The position numbers and the translations under genes are program-made. The notes beneath the pieces were generated by a model. That model was not told the origin of the DNA. It ran no database searches and was given only the letters and a program-made list of their open reading frames with translations. A stretch of DNA of 64,000 nt, taken from NCBI GenBank assembly GCA_963668365.1, contig OY764266.1:1116001-1180000 (forward strand), in the 5' to 3' direction. Numbering within the stretch: the first letter of the stretch is position 1; each line of letters starts with the position of its first letter. The DNA comes from VXNE01 sp963668365 (GTDB lineage: Bacteria > Pseudomonadota > Gammaproteobacteria > Pseudomonadales > Azotimanducaceae). This document shows positions 52,154-61,025 of this stretch, piece after piece.

Positions 52154-52346
52154 TGCCACTTTCTCAGTCGCTGTGAAGTTGGCAATTCTACCGCGTGAAA
52201 ACACTCCGACAGTACCTGTCGGCCCGCGTTCTCGCGCGCACCGTGTCTGAGGCGGCACCTTTGGAACACCGACGCGACGCGGAACCGTCACCCAACGCAT
52301 TTTCGAACGCGATAGACTTCGCCCGCCTCGCCCACCTGGAGGTCTC

Positions 52347-54245
52347 ATGCGAAACCTGCTGCGACTCTGCGCCCTGCTCCTCCCTATCTGCGCGATGCCC
52401 GTCTGGGCGAGCGGCACCATCGAGGCGGACAGCACCGCCGGCGAAGCCACGCCCTGGACCAGCCTGACGCCGAACGATGCCGACGACCTGTTCCGCTTCG
52501 TCATCGTCGCCGACCGCACCGGCGGCGAGAGGCCGGGGGTCTTTCCCGCGGCGATGCCGAAGATCAATCTGCTCGAGCCGGCTTTCGTGGTCAGCGTCGG
52601 CGACCTGATCGAGGGCTACACCGAGGATCAGGCACAACTCGACCGCGAGTGGGACGAGTTCGAGCGGTTCGTCGGTGAACTCGAAACGCCGTTCTTCTAC
52701 GCCGCCGGCAACCACGACATGAGCAACGCCCTGATGGCCGAAACCTGGCAGCGGCGCTTCGGCCCCTCGTACTACAGGTTCGTGTACAAGGACGTGTTGT
52801 TCCTCGTTCTGAACTCCGAACTGTTCGGAATGGTGAGCGACCCGAATTCCGCCGTCCCGGGACCTTGGACGCAGGAGGAGCAACTTGCCTTCATCGAGCG
52901 CACCCTTGCCGAGCATCCCGATCCGCGCTGGACAATCGTGATCATCCACCAGCCTCTCTGGGACTACACGGAGGTGCGCGGCGACTGGCCGCTGGTGGAA
53001 GAAATGCTGGGTGAACGCGACTACACGGTGTTCGCCGGACATTTCCACCGCTATGTGAAGCACGTCCGCAACGACCGCAAATACATCACGTTGGCTACTA
53101 CCGGCGGCATCAGCAACATGCGCGGTCCCGTCTACGGTGAGTTCGACCACATTGCCTGGGTCACCATGACCGGCAACGGACCGCGCATCGCAAACCTGCT
53201 GCTCGACGGCATCCACGACGAGAATGTCGCCACGGCGGCTTCCCGCACGGCGGTTCAACGACTGACCCGCGCCGTCGTCTCGCTTCCCCTGCTCGGCGAG
53301 GGCGACGATTTCAAGAGCGGCCCGGTCGCGTTCCTGGTACGCAATCCCCTCGACGCCGAGCTTCGCGTCTCGCCCCTGGCGCAAGGCGGGCCGCATCTGC
53401 GAGTCAGCGGGGGCCTGAAAGATCTCGTCCTCGCTCCCGGCGACGAGGAGCGCGTCGAAGTGCAGCTCGAAGCAGACACGCCCATCGCGTATGGCGCACT
53501 CGCGCCGGGCCGCATAACCTGGTCCATGGAAACCGCCTTCGACGGGCGGCCCCTGGCCGTTCAATCGAAATCCGCCCTGCTTCCGGTCGCGCCGCTGCCG
53601 CTGCCGGCGGGAACGCCGCCCACCGTGGACGGCGACCTGACCGACTGGAAGGCCTTGCCATTCGTGGTCGAACGGCAGGGGGACATAGCCTCTCGCGCCA
53701 CCGCGCCGGAGGACGTTTCTTTCCGCTTCGGCTTGCTGGAAGCGCAAGGCGACGTCTACTTCGGCATAGCGGTCACCGACGACAAGATTGACGCCTCCGA
53801 GCACGATAGCCCGCGTTATCAGGATCACGCGCGCGTCACCGTGGATGGCCGGCCCGATCCCGAGCGCTCGCGGAACTACCCGCTGTTCGAGGCCATGCGC
53901 GCGGGTCACCTTGAACAGATCGCCCACGACTACATGACGTTGGCGGACGCCCGCGAGGACAAGGTCATCGCCTTTCTCGACGATGCGCGAGCGGCAGTCG
54001 AGTGGCGAACTATCCGAACGGCGAACGGGTACAACGCCGAAGCGAAGGTTTCCGGAGCATTCCTGGACGCCGCGCGAGGCGAGCGTTGGGATGTGCTCCG
54101 AATCGGCGTCACCGTGGCCGACTTCGACCCGGACGAGACGACGCGCACATACCTCAACTGGCAACCGTGGCGAATGGGCACCGCTCCGGTGGCCGCATCG
54201 GGCACGTTCGTGCGCTCGGCCCCACCTCAACCGGACCCGGAGTGA
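52347..54245 (+). CDS. Secreted metallophosphoesterase with C-terminal CBM9-like domain
   Basis: A 632-residue exported phosphoesterase. A signal peptide is seen at residues 1-22 (LLRLCALLLPICAMPVWASG). The calcineurin-type metal motifs are VIVADRTGG (first motif with Arg-Thr where D-x-H is usual), FVVSVGDLIEGY, AAGNHDMSN, VIIHQPLWD and FAGHFHRYVKH. Residues ~420-620 form a second domain starting PTVDGDLTDWKALP with FRFGLLEAQGDVYFGIAV, like family-9 carbohydrate-binding modules. GGAGG precedes ATG 52347. The substrate is unknown, presumably extracytoplasmic. Confidence 0.85.
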   Translation: MRNLLRLCALLLPICAMPVWASGTIEADSTAGEATPWTSLTPNDADDLFRFVIVADRTGGERPGVFPAAMPKINLLEPAFVVSVGDLIEGYTEDQAQLDREWDEFERFVGELETPFFYAAGNHDMSNALMAETWQRRFGPSYYRFVYKDVLFLVLNSELFGMVSDPNSAVPGPWTQEEQLAFIERTLAEHPDPRWTIVIIHQPLWDYTEVRGDWPLVEEMLGERDYTVFAGHFHRYVKHVRNDRKYITLATTGGISNMRGPVYGEFDHIAWVTMTGNGPRIANLLLDGIHDENVATAASRTAVQRLTRAVVSLPLLGEGDDFKSGPVAFLVRNPLDAELRVSPLAQGGPHLRVSGGLKDLVLAPGDEERVEVQLEADTPIAYGALAPGRITWSMETAFDGRPLAVQSKSALLPVAPLPLPAGTPPTVDGDLTDWKALPFVVERQGDIASRATAPEDVSFRFGLLEAQGDVYFGIAVTDDKIDASEHDSPRYQDHARVTVDGRPDPERSRNYPLFEAMRAGHLEQIAHDYMTLADAREDKVIAFLDDARAAVEWRTIRTANGYNAEAKVSGAFLDAARGERWDVLRIGVTVADFDPDETTRTYLNWQPWRMGTAPVAASGTFVRSAPPQPDPE

Positions 54246-54416
54246 TCAGGCGGCGCAACCCCAGTAGAAGGGAATGTTGAGCCCGGAACCGATGCCGACC
54301 TCCAGAACCCGCCCTTCCGCGTGCGGGACCACTTTCTCGCGCTGCCTGCTGACAGGCGTGACCGCGCAACTCCGGTCAATGCAGCGGGGCAGGATCCGGT
54401 CGCTGTAGAAGCCCAT
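54246..54416 (-). pseudogene. N-terminal fragment of a class I SAM-dependent methyltransferase
   Basis: A 56-residue reading, MGFYSDRILPRCIDRSC, then GRVLEVGIGSGLNIPFY, is the start of a UbiE/Methyltransf_11-like enzyme including SAM motif I. Directly after motif I it diverges (WGCAA) and stops. The remaining ~150 residues are absent, and the break coincides with the end of the metallophosphoesterase gene. So a deletion removed the 3' part. Confidence 0.65.
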
Positions 54417-54539
54417 TTCCGATCTCGGGAAACGTGCGGACCATCCTGCCGCAAATCACCTGCGCACGGCCCGACGTTGCCCGCCACCCGGAGTTGCGGC
54501 ACTCTAGTGTCGACAAAACGGGCGAGTGGGGAGATGGAG

Positions 54540-54770
54540 ATGGGAGAGAGGTCGCAAGGCGCGGGAATCGCCACCATCGGCTGGATTCTCTTCGCGGCCG
54601 GGCTGGTGGTCGCCGCCGTGCTGGGTTTCGACGCCTTTATGCAGGCGCCGACGCTCGCCAAAATCATTCTTGCAGGAATCTACGGCGGACTGGGCGTGCT
54701 GCTGCTGTCGGTGTTGCGCCAGCGGCTCATCGAACGCAAGACCGACAAGTACCTGGACGTGGAGATCTGA
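54540..54770 (+). CDS. Small membrane protein before ybjQ
   Basis: A 76-residue protein with two hydrophobic helices (GIATIGWILFAAGLVVAAVL and KIILAGIYGGLGVLLLSVLR) and a basic/acidic C-terminal tail (RLIERKTDKYLDVEI). ATG 54540 has GGGGAG at a suitable distance; ATG 54534 is the alternative. It ends 3 bp before ybjQ. Similar small membrane proteins are frequent upstream of ybjQ; the function is unknown. Confidence 0.7.
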   Translation: MGERSQGAGIATIGWILFAAGLVVAAVLGFDAFMQAPTLAKIILAGIYGGLGVLLLSVLRQRLIERKTDKYLDVEI

Positions 54771-54773
54771 CCC

Positions 54774-55097
54774 ATGATTGTCGTCACATCCGAGACCATC
54801 ACCGGCAAACGCATCGTCAAGACGCTCGGTCTTGTCAGGGGCAACACGGTTCGCGCGCGCCACATCGGACGCGACATCATGGCCGGGCTAAGGAACATCG
54901 TCGGGGGCGAGATTCACGAGTACGCCAAGCTCATCGCCGAGAGCCGCGAGCAGTCCCTCGACCGCATGATCGCCGAAGCCGCGAAACTGGGCGCGAACGC
55001 CATCGTCGCCACGCGCTTCACTACCTCCATGATGATGGGCGGGGCGGCCGAACTACTCGCTGTGGGCACGGCCGTCATGGTCGAAGACGAAGCCTGA
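54774..55097 (+). CDS. ybjQ: YbjQ-family (UPF0145) protein
   Basis: A 107-residue YbjQ protein, sometimes annotated as heavy-metal-binding. Landmarks are MIVVTSETITGKRIVKTLGL, VRARHIGRDIMAGLRNIVGG, EYAKLIAESREQSLDRMIAE and ANAIVATRFTTSMMMGGAAE. It forms pentamers in known structures; no metal site is evident here. It is co-transcribed with the preceding small membrane protein and possibly the following amidohydrolase (8 bp away). Confidence 0.88.
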   Translation: MIVVTSETITGKRIVKTLGLVRGNTVRARHIGRDIMAGLRNIVGGEIHEYAKLIAESREQSLDRMIAEAAKLGANAIVATRFTTSMMMGGAAELLAVGTAVMVEDEA

Positions 55098-55105
55098 GCG
55101 ACACT

Positions 55106-56806
55106 ATGAAGTACGACCTCGTCATAAAGAACGGTTCCATCGTCGACGGGTCCGGCTCGCCTGCTTACCAAGCGGACATGGGCGTCGTCGATGGCAGAAT
55201 CGCCTGTATCGGCCGGATCCCCGAGAAGGGAAGCGACAACATCGACGCCGAGGGCCACGTCGTCGCCCCCGGATTCGTAGACGGCCACACCCACATGGAT
55301 GCCCAGGTTTTCTGGGACCCGATCGGATCCTGTTCCTGCTATCACGGCGTCACCAGCGTCGTCATGGGCAACTGCGGCTTCACGCTGGCCCCCTGCCGGG
55401 AATCCGAGGCGGACCTCGTGTTCCGCAACCTTGAAAGGGCCGAGGACATCTCCCGCAAGGCCATGCTGGCCGGCATCCGCTGGCAGTGGGAGAGCTACCC
55501 CGAATACCTGGATGCCGTGGAGACCGTCCCCAAGGGGATCAACTACGCCGGATACATCGGGCACTCCGCCTTGCGCACCTACGTCATGGGAGAGCGGGCA
55601 TTCACCGATCCCGCGAACGACGACGACCTCGCCCGCATGTGCGCCATCGTCCAGCAGGCGGTGCGCGCCGGCGCCGTGGGATTCACCACGTCCCGCACGC
55701 CCAATCACGAGACCTCCGATCACAAGCCTGTGGCCAGCCGCATCGCCCAATGGAGCGAAGTGCGCGCCATCGTCAACGCGATGCGCGAAACGGGCGCGGG
55801 AATGTTCGAGATCGCGGGCGAACCGGACCCCGAGAATACGGGCGATTATCAGCGCCGGCTGAAACAGCTATGTCTCGAGTCCGGCGCGCCGATCACCTGG
55901 GGCCTGTTCAGTTCCCGCCAGGCGCCCGACAAGTGGCGGCGCTCGCTCGACCTGCTCGATGAAACCGTCGCCGACGGCGGATGCATGTTCGCCCAGGTGC
56001 ATTCGCGCGCTCTGAACGTGCTGTACACGTTCGAGTCGTACACGCCCCTGGATCCGTGGTACGTCTGGCGCGACATTCGTGCGCTGCCGCTCGCCGAACA
56101 GAAGGCGAAACTGCGGGATCCCGCCATCAAGGCGGAGTTGGTGGACGTTGCCGGACGCCCCAGCGAACGCCACAAGCGGCGCGGCGTCCATCTGCCGCCG
56201 CCGGACTGGGACTGGATTTTCATCATGGATTCGACGTCCTCCGAGAACGAACGGCGCATGTCGGAGGTCGCAGCCGAGCGGGGCGTGCCACCGGCCGAAC
56301 TGATGATCGACCTCGCGCTGGAAAACGATTTCAAGATCCTGTTCCGCAAACCGCTGAATAACGACGTGGACGACCACGTCCTCGATATGATGCGCCATCC
56401 GCATACCGTGGTGACGTTCTCCGATTCCGGCGCCCACGTCTCCCAGATCATGGACAGTTCGCTGCAAACGCACGTCTTCAGCCACTGGGTGCGGGAGAAA
56501 CAGGCGCTGACCCTCGAACAGGCGGTGCGCATGGTGACCTCTGTGCCGGCCAGGCGCTGGGGCCTCAAGGACCGGGGTCTGCTGCGTCCGGGTTTCGCTG
56601 CGGACGTGACCGTCTTCGACCCGGCCACGATCGCGCCGCGCATGCCAGAGGTGGTGCGCGACCTGCCCGGGGGCGCCAGGCGATTCAAACAGACGGCGGA
56701 CGGAATCAAGGCCACCGTTGTCAACGGCGCGGTCCTGTTGCGCGACAACGCGCACACGGGCGCCGTTCCCGGTCGACTGCTGCGCGGACCCCTCGCCAGC
56801 GCCTGA
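55106..56806 (+). CDS. N-acyl-D-amino-acid deacylase-like amidohydrolase
   Basis: A 566-residue zinc amidohydrolase of the D-aminoacylase family. KNGSIVDGSGSPAYQADMGV opens the chain; VVAPGFVDGHTHMDAQVFWD holds the H-x-H metal motif; GVTSVVMGNCGFTLAPC has the metal-binding Cys; FSDSGAHVSQIMD holds the catalytic Asp. ATG 55106 has no strong ribosome-binding site but gives the normal N-terminus. Such enzymes remove acyl groups from N-acyl-D-amino acids or act on related amides; the substrate is not determinable here. Confidence 0.88.
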   Translation: MKYDLVIKNGSIVDGSGSPAYQADMGVVDGRIACIGRIPEKGSDNIDAEGHVVAPGFVDGHTHMDAQVFWDPIGSCSCYHGVTSVVMGNCGFTLAPCRESEADLVFRNLERAEDISRKAMLAGIRWQWESYPEYLDAVETVPKGINYAGYIGHSALRTYVMGERAFTDPANDDDLARMCAIVQQAVRAGAVGFTTSRTPNHETSDHKPVASRIAQWSEVRAIVNAMRETGAGMFEIAGEPDPENTGDYQRRLKQLCLESGAPITWGLFSSRQAPDKWRRSLDLLDETVADGGCMFAQVHSRALNVLYTFESYTPLDPWYVWRDIRALPLAEQKAKLRDPAIKAELVDVAGRPSERHKRRGVHLPPPDWDWIFIMDSTSSENERRMSEVAAERGVPPAELMIDLALENDFKILFRKPLNNDVDDHVLDMMRHPHTVVTFSDSGAHVSQIMDSSLQTHVFSHWVREKQALTLEQAVRMVTSVPARRWGLKDRGLLRPGFAADVTVFDPATIAPRMPEVVRDLPGGARRFKQTADGIKATVVNGAVLLRDNAHTGAVPGRLLRGPLASA

Positions 56807-56835
56807 CGGGCCACCAACGGCCCGGGGAATCCAGG

Positions 56836-57858
56836 CTACGCGGCCTGCTCCAGGTTCGGGTCGTACTCTCCGAGGGTCGCGGCACCGTTGAGACGCGCCC
56901 GCAAAGCGAGCTGGCGCTGCGCCTCCTCGCCGTTCTCAGCCTTGCCGTCCCATGCCCAGAGCGCGGGGTCCTGCAATGCCCGGCCGTAGGAGAAGCTCAG
57001 CCGCCACGGGAGGTCGACGCCACTTGCGTTCATGGTGTTCAGGCGCACCGTCGACTGCAAAGCCGTCTGTCCGCCGGACAGGAACACTACGCCAGGCAGC
57101 CCCGCGGGCACCGTGTCGCGCAGGCAGTCGATCGTCTTCTCCGCGATCTCCTCATCGCTGGCCTGGTCTGGACAGTCCTTGCCCGACAACACCATCGACG
57201 CCTTGAGCACTGTCCCTTCGATGTGGACATTCTGGCGGGCAAGCGCGGAAAACAAGGCGCTGAGCGTCGCGCGGGAAGCGAAATCGCAAGTCTCGATATC
57301 GTGCCCGCCGTCGATCAGGATCTCCGGCTCGACGATGGGCACGATGCCGGCGTCCTGGCAGAACGACGCGTACATCGCAAGCGCCCACATGTTCGCTTCG
57401 ATGCAGGCATTGGTCGGGATACCGTCGCCGATCGTGATCACCGCCCGCCACTTGGCGAACCGCGCGCCGAGGTCGCGGTATTCGATCAGCCGCTCGGCGA
57501 GTCCGTCGAGCCCCTGGGTGTACTTTTCTTCCGGATGCAGCGGCATGTCGAGCGTACCCTTGTCGACCTTGATGCCCGGAAGGCTCCCGGACGCGGCAAT
57601 GATGTCCGCGAACCTGTTTCCGGCATCGGTCGCCTGACGGATGGTTTCGTCGAAGAGAATGTAGCCGGACAGGTGCTCCGCCGCTCCCGGCGCGGTGATC
57701 AGCAGACCGCGGTACGCCCGACGGCTGCTCTCGCTGCAGTCGACGCCGATGGAATCGAATCGGCGCTTGCAGGTCGGGTGACTCTCATCCATCGCGAGAA
57801 TGCCTCTGCCAGGCGCCACCATGGCGTTCGCAGTCTCTTCCAGCGTCTGCCGGTTCAT
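56836..57858 (-). CDS. fba: Class I fructose-bisphosphate aldolase
   Basis: A 340-residue class I aldolase. The Schiff-base lysine is K219 in HIEGTVLKASMVL, and GRGILAMDESHPTCKRRF and LSGGQTALQSTVRLN are family motifs. AAGGAGTGG precedes ATG 57858. Class I enzymes are less common than class II in gammaproteobacteria. It cleaves fructose-1,6-bisphosphate to triose phosphates in glycolysis. pgk lies ~4 kb further on in the same direction, with unrelated genes between, so the usual gap-pgk-fba cluster is broken. Confidence 0.92.
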   Translation of the reverse strand: MNRQTLEETANAMVAPGRGILAMDESHPTCKRRFDSIGVDCSESSRRAYRGLLITAPGAAEHLSGYILFDETIRQATDAGNRFADIIAASGSLPGIKVDKGTLDMPLHPEEKYTQGLDGLAERLIEYRDLGARFAKWRAVITIGDGIPTNACIEANMWALAMYASFCQDAGIVPIVEPEILIDGGHDIETCDFASRATLSALFSALARQNVHIEGTVLKASMVLSGKDCPDQASDEEIAEKTIDCLRDTVPAGLPGVVFLSGGQTALQSTVRLNTMNASGVDLPWRLSFSYGRALQDPALWAWDGKAENGEEAQRQLALRARLNGAATLGEYDPNLEQAA

Positions 57859-58112
57859 GCTCCACTCCTTGCTCCGTGCTCGCCGATGGCGCGTTGCCGC
57901 CAGTATATCTTCGCCGGAGACACTTGGAGAGGCTGGCTGCAACCGTGCAACGCCGCGGGGCAGAGCCGACTCTCCCGACCTGGCGAAACGCTACAGCCGC
58001 GACGGCCATCAGCCGCCCGACTCCCGGATGACGTACCATGTCGCATGGCAGACGATCACCGCAGAGCTGCAGGCCTGAGTCGAGCCCCGTTGCGCCGCCG
58101 AAGGACGAACCG

Positions 58113-58454
58113 ATGAAGATGACGACGGAAAGACAGAACGGCATCTTGTCCGTCCGCGTGGATGGCCGCCTCGATGGTTCCAATGCCATCGCCTTCCAGG
58201 AGGCCGCTCGAGCCGCCGTCGAGGATTCCGACCGTGCCATGATCCTGGATTGCGCGGACACGAGCTACATCAGCAGCGCGGGTCTTCGCGCCGTTCTCAC
58301 GACCGCCAAGTCCCTTTCGAACCGGGACGTGCAATTCGCGCTCTGTGCTTTGTCAAACGATGTCCTCGACGTGTTCGAGAAAAGCGGCTTCGACAAGATC
58401 ATCGCAATTCACCGGTCGAAGGCGGAGGCGCTCGGTTCCCTCGATGATCAATGA
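58113..58454 (+). CDS. STAS-domain anti-sigma factor antagonist
   Basis: A 113-residue single STAS domain. The phosphorylation segment is CADTSYISSAGLRAVLTTA with S54/S55 in the conserved place; ILSVRVDGRLDGSNAIAFQE is strand 1-2 and NDVLDVFEKSGFDKII the last helix. In SpoIIAA/RsbV-like proteins phosphorylation of this serine controls binding to an anti-sigma kinase, but no kinase gene is nearby. AGGACG precedes ATG 58113. The 254 bp to its left (57859-58112) is the divergent promoter region with the aldolase. Confidence 0.85.
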   Translation: MKMTTERQNGILSVRVDGRLDGSNAIAFQEAARAAVEDSDRAMILDCADTSYISSAGLRAVLTTAKSLSNRDVQFALCALSNDVLDVFEKSGFDKIIAIHRSKAEALGSLDDQ

Positions 58455-58499
58455 GGTGCAAACGGACCCGCGACGGCGTCGGTCCGGACGCGGCAACGT

Positions 58500-59444
58500 T
58501 CAGCTGCCGATCGCCTCGCGCGCCTTCTGCACCAGCGCTTTGCCCGCACTCGAGGTCGCCTCGGCGAGCAACTCTATCCACTGCTGGCCGTGAGACGCGA
58601 CGCGGTGGGCCAGGCCGATCCGCCGAGAAGGCTGGGGCGAGGCAAAGCGAAGAAACTGTATGCCGGGCGCCGCCGCCTGTTCGCAGAGCGCAGCCGTCTC
58701 GGGAAGCAGAGCAAAGCCCGCGCCGCTCGCGACAAGTCTCGACAGCGTGGCGAGCGACTCCGTGCCGCGATGCACCTCCTGCATGCGCCACATCAGGCTG
58801 GCGCCCAGCACCTGGTCGGCAAAGCAATGGCCGTTTCCCAACGTGAGCAACGGACCGATATCGGCCCGCGCCAGATCCGCGGGCCGCAGGTCATCGCCCA
58901 GTGATCGACGAATCGAGGCAAGCCGCTCGCCTCGGCCGGCAAGCAAGAAACAATCCTCGAACAGGTCCCGCTCCGGAAGTTCCAGTATTCCGAGCGGCAG
59001 GGAGACGATAGCGGCATCGAGACGGCCGGCGAGAAGGCCTGAAACGAGATCCTGGCCCGGAGCTTCCTGAACATCCATCTCGACGCGCGGCGTGGTGACC
59101 CGCAGACGTTCAAGGATTCCCGGAAGCAGATAGGGAGCGAGCGTCGAGACTATCCCCACGGAAACACGAAGCGGCCCCTCATCGAACCGCTTTCCCATCG
59201 TCTCGAGAAGCAGTGTTTCGTCCAGAATCCTGAGCGTCTGCTCATGGGCATCCCGGCCAAGCGGGGTGAGAAGGAAACCGCGGCTTTCCCGCTCCACCAA
59301 TCGTCCGCCCAATGACGTCTCGAGTTCGCGAATCTGCAAAGACAGCGCCGGCTGGGACACATGAACGCTCTCCGCCGCCCGGCTGAACGAGCCGTGTTCG
59401 ACCAACGCCTGAAAATAACGTAGCTGACGTAAGGTGACGGGCAT
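58500..59444 (-). CDS. LysR-family regulator, OxyR-like with one redox cysteine
   Basis: A 314-residue LysR-type regulator. The helix-turn-helix is GSFSRAAESVHVSQPALSLQ at residues ~18-38. The effector domain contains LTLGNGHCFADQVLGASLM, aligning with the OxyR peroxide site (GHCLRDQA...C): the peroxidatic cysteine is present, but the position of the second cysteine is Ser. Two other Cys (FEDCFLLAG and ALCEQ) lie elsewhere. It may still sense oxidants in a different manner. It is divergent from nothing close; the STAS gene converges on it. Confidence 0.82.
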   Translation of the reverse strand: MPVTLRQLRYFQALVEHGSFSRAAESVHVSQPALSLQIRELETSLGGRLVERESRGFLLTPLGRDAHEQTLRILDETLLLETMGKRFDEGPLRVSVGIVSTLAPYLLPGILERLRVTTPRVEMDVQEAPGQDLVSGLLAGRLDAAIVSLPLGILELPERDLFEDCFLLAGRGERLASIRRSLGDDLRPADLARADIGPLLTLGNGHCFADQVLGASLMWRMQEVHRGTESLATLSRLVASGAGFALLPETAALCEQAAAPGIQFLRFASPQPSRRIGLAHRVASHGQQWIELLAEATSSAGKALVQKAREAIGS

Positions 59445-59585
59445 TTTTGGTCCTTACTCCGCGAAGCCGTCCAAGATGAAGTGCGTCGGAGGTATGGAAT
59501 GACTTTGCCAGTCCAGACGATAATTTCCAATACCGTTTTCTTCGGTGACTTATAATAAATTCCAATGTCGCGATGCAACAGGGGC

Positions 59586-60974
59586 TTACGGCGTCAGCAA
59601 CTTGCCCGGATTCATCACGCCTTTCGGATCGAAAACAGCCTTCAATTGCCGCATCAAGGCGATTTCGCCGGGGCTGCGGGAATAGTGCAGGAAATCGCGT
59701 TTCAGTAGCCCGACGCCGTGCTCCGCCGAGATGCTGCCGCGGCGGTTACGGATCGCCTCGAACAGGGCCGGGCTGATCCCGTGGCACCGCTCGTGGAAGG
59801 CATCGACGGAAAGGTTCTCCGGCTTGAGGATGTTGAGGTGCAGGTTGCCGTCTCCGATGTGACCGAACCAGCACACCTCGAAGCCGGGATAGTGCGCCCC
59901 GACCAGTCGGTCGATGTCGTCCAGGAACGCCGGCACGTCGGAAACGCGCACGGCGATGTCGTTCTTGTAGGGCGTGTGGGGAGCGATGCTCTCCGTAATG
60001 CCCTCTCGCAAGGCCCACAACGACCGCGCCTGCGCATCCGATCGGCTGACGACGCCGTCGCCGACCCAACCCTCGCGCACGACGGTCTCAAACGCGCCGA
60101 GCGCGGCCTCCTCGTCGTCGGCATCGAACTCGACCAGGGCATAGAAGTTCGCCGGCTTTGCGAACGGGCGCGCGACGTCCCGGTGGTCAAGCACCTTGGT
60201 CAGCGCAAGCTCGGAGAAGAACTCGAAGGCCGATAGGGTCAGGACGCGCTGGAAACTCTGCAGGACGTTCAGCACATCGGCAAAGCGGTCGATGGCAAGC
60301 ACCATGACGCGTGCCGGCGCGGGCGCGGGCAACAGGCGGATGTCCGCCTCGAGGATGAAACCAAGCGTACCCTCCGCGCCGATGAAGAGGTGGCGCAGGT
60401 CATAGCCTGTCGCGTTCTTGACCAGACCGTTATTGCACTCGATCACGTCGCCGGCGCCGGTGACGACGGTCAGTCCGGCGACCCAGTCCCGCGTCAGTCC
60501 GTAGCGGATCACCTTGATGCCGCCGGCGTTGGTCGAAATGTTGCCGCCGATCTGGCTCGAGCCGCTCGACGCGAAATCGACCGGATAAAACAGGTCGCGT
60601 TCCGCTGCGTATTCCTGCAGCGTCCGCGTCACCACGCCGGCCTCGCAGCGCACGATGCGGTCCGCCGCGTTGAAGTCGAGCACCCGGTTCATGCGATCGA
60701 ACGACACGACAATCTCGCCGTCGGACGCCACCGCGCCCCCGGACAACCCCGTGCGTCCGCCCGATGGAACAAGGCGCAGGCCGCGCGCGTTGGCGAGCCG
60801 CGTCAGTCGCACGACATCGTCGATCAACCGCGGAAACACGATCGCGCTCGGCGCCACCCTGAACGCACGCGTCCAGTCTCCGCCCCACGCCGCCAGATCC
60901 TCCGGGGCCGTCTTCACGCGGGCCGGGGTGAATATTTCTTCCAACTGGCGTCGCATCGTGTCAATGCGCGTCAC
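59586..60974 (-). CDS. FAD-linked oxidase (D-2-hydroxyglutarate/glycolate dehydrogenase type)
   Basis: A 462-residue FAD-binding oxidoreductase of the GlcD/D-lactate/D-2-hydroxyglutarate dehydrogenase family. The FAD-binding PP-loop is LVPSGGRTGLSGGAV, followed by SGSSQIGGNISTNAGG and GAEGTLGFILEADIRL. The metal/substrate site is CWFGHIGDGNLHLN and SAEHGVGLLKRDF. It lacks the fused Fe-S domain found in some relatives. In many proteobacteria this enzyme recycles D-2-hydroxyglutarate formed by SerA. serA is not in the window. Confidence 0.87.
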   Translation of the reverse strand: MTRIDTMRRQLEEIFTPARVKTAPEDLAAWGGDWTRAFRVAPSAIVFPRLIDDVVRLTRLANARGLRLVPSGGRTGLSGGAVASDGEIVVSFDRMNRVLDFNAADRIVRCEAGVVTRTLQEYAAERDLFYPVDFASSGSSQIGGNISTNAGGIKVIRYGLTRDWVAGLTVVTGAGDVIECNNGLVKNATGYDLRHLFIGAEGTLGFILEADIRLLPAPAPARVMVLAIDRFADVLNVLQSFQRVLTLSAFEFFSELALTKVLDHRDVARPFAKPANFYALVEFDADDEEAALGAFETVVREGWVGDGVVSRSDAQARSLWALREGITESIAPHTPYKNDIAVRVSDVPAFLDDIDRLVGAHYPGFEVCWFGHIGDGNLHLNILKPENLSVDAFHERCHGISPALFEAIRNRRGSISAEHGVGLLKRDFLHYSRSPGEIALMRQLKAVFDPKGVMNPGKLLTP

Positions 60975-61025
60975 GCGGGATCCTCGACCTGCCTGGCAAC
61001 CCTGTAGGCCCGAGCATGGGGCGGG

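Noticed and set aside
52206..52222. 7-bp hairpin (CCGACAG-TAC-CTGTCGG) between the reductase and metallophosphoesterase
   Set aside because: No T-run and no clear role; could be chance in this composition.
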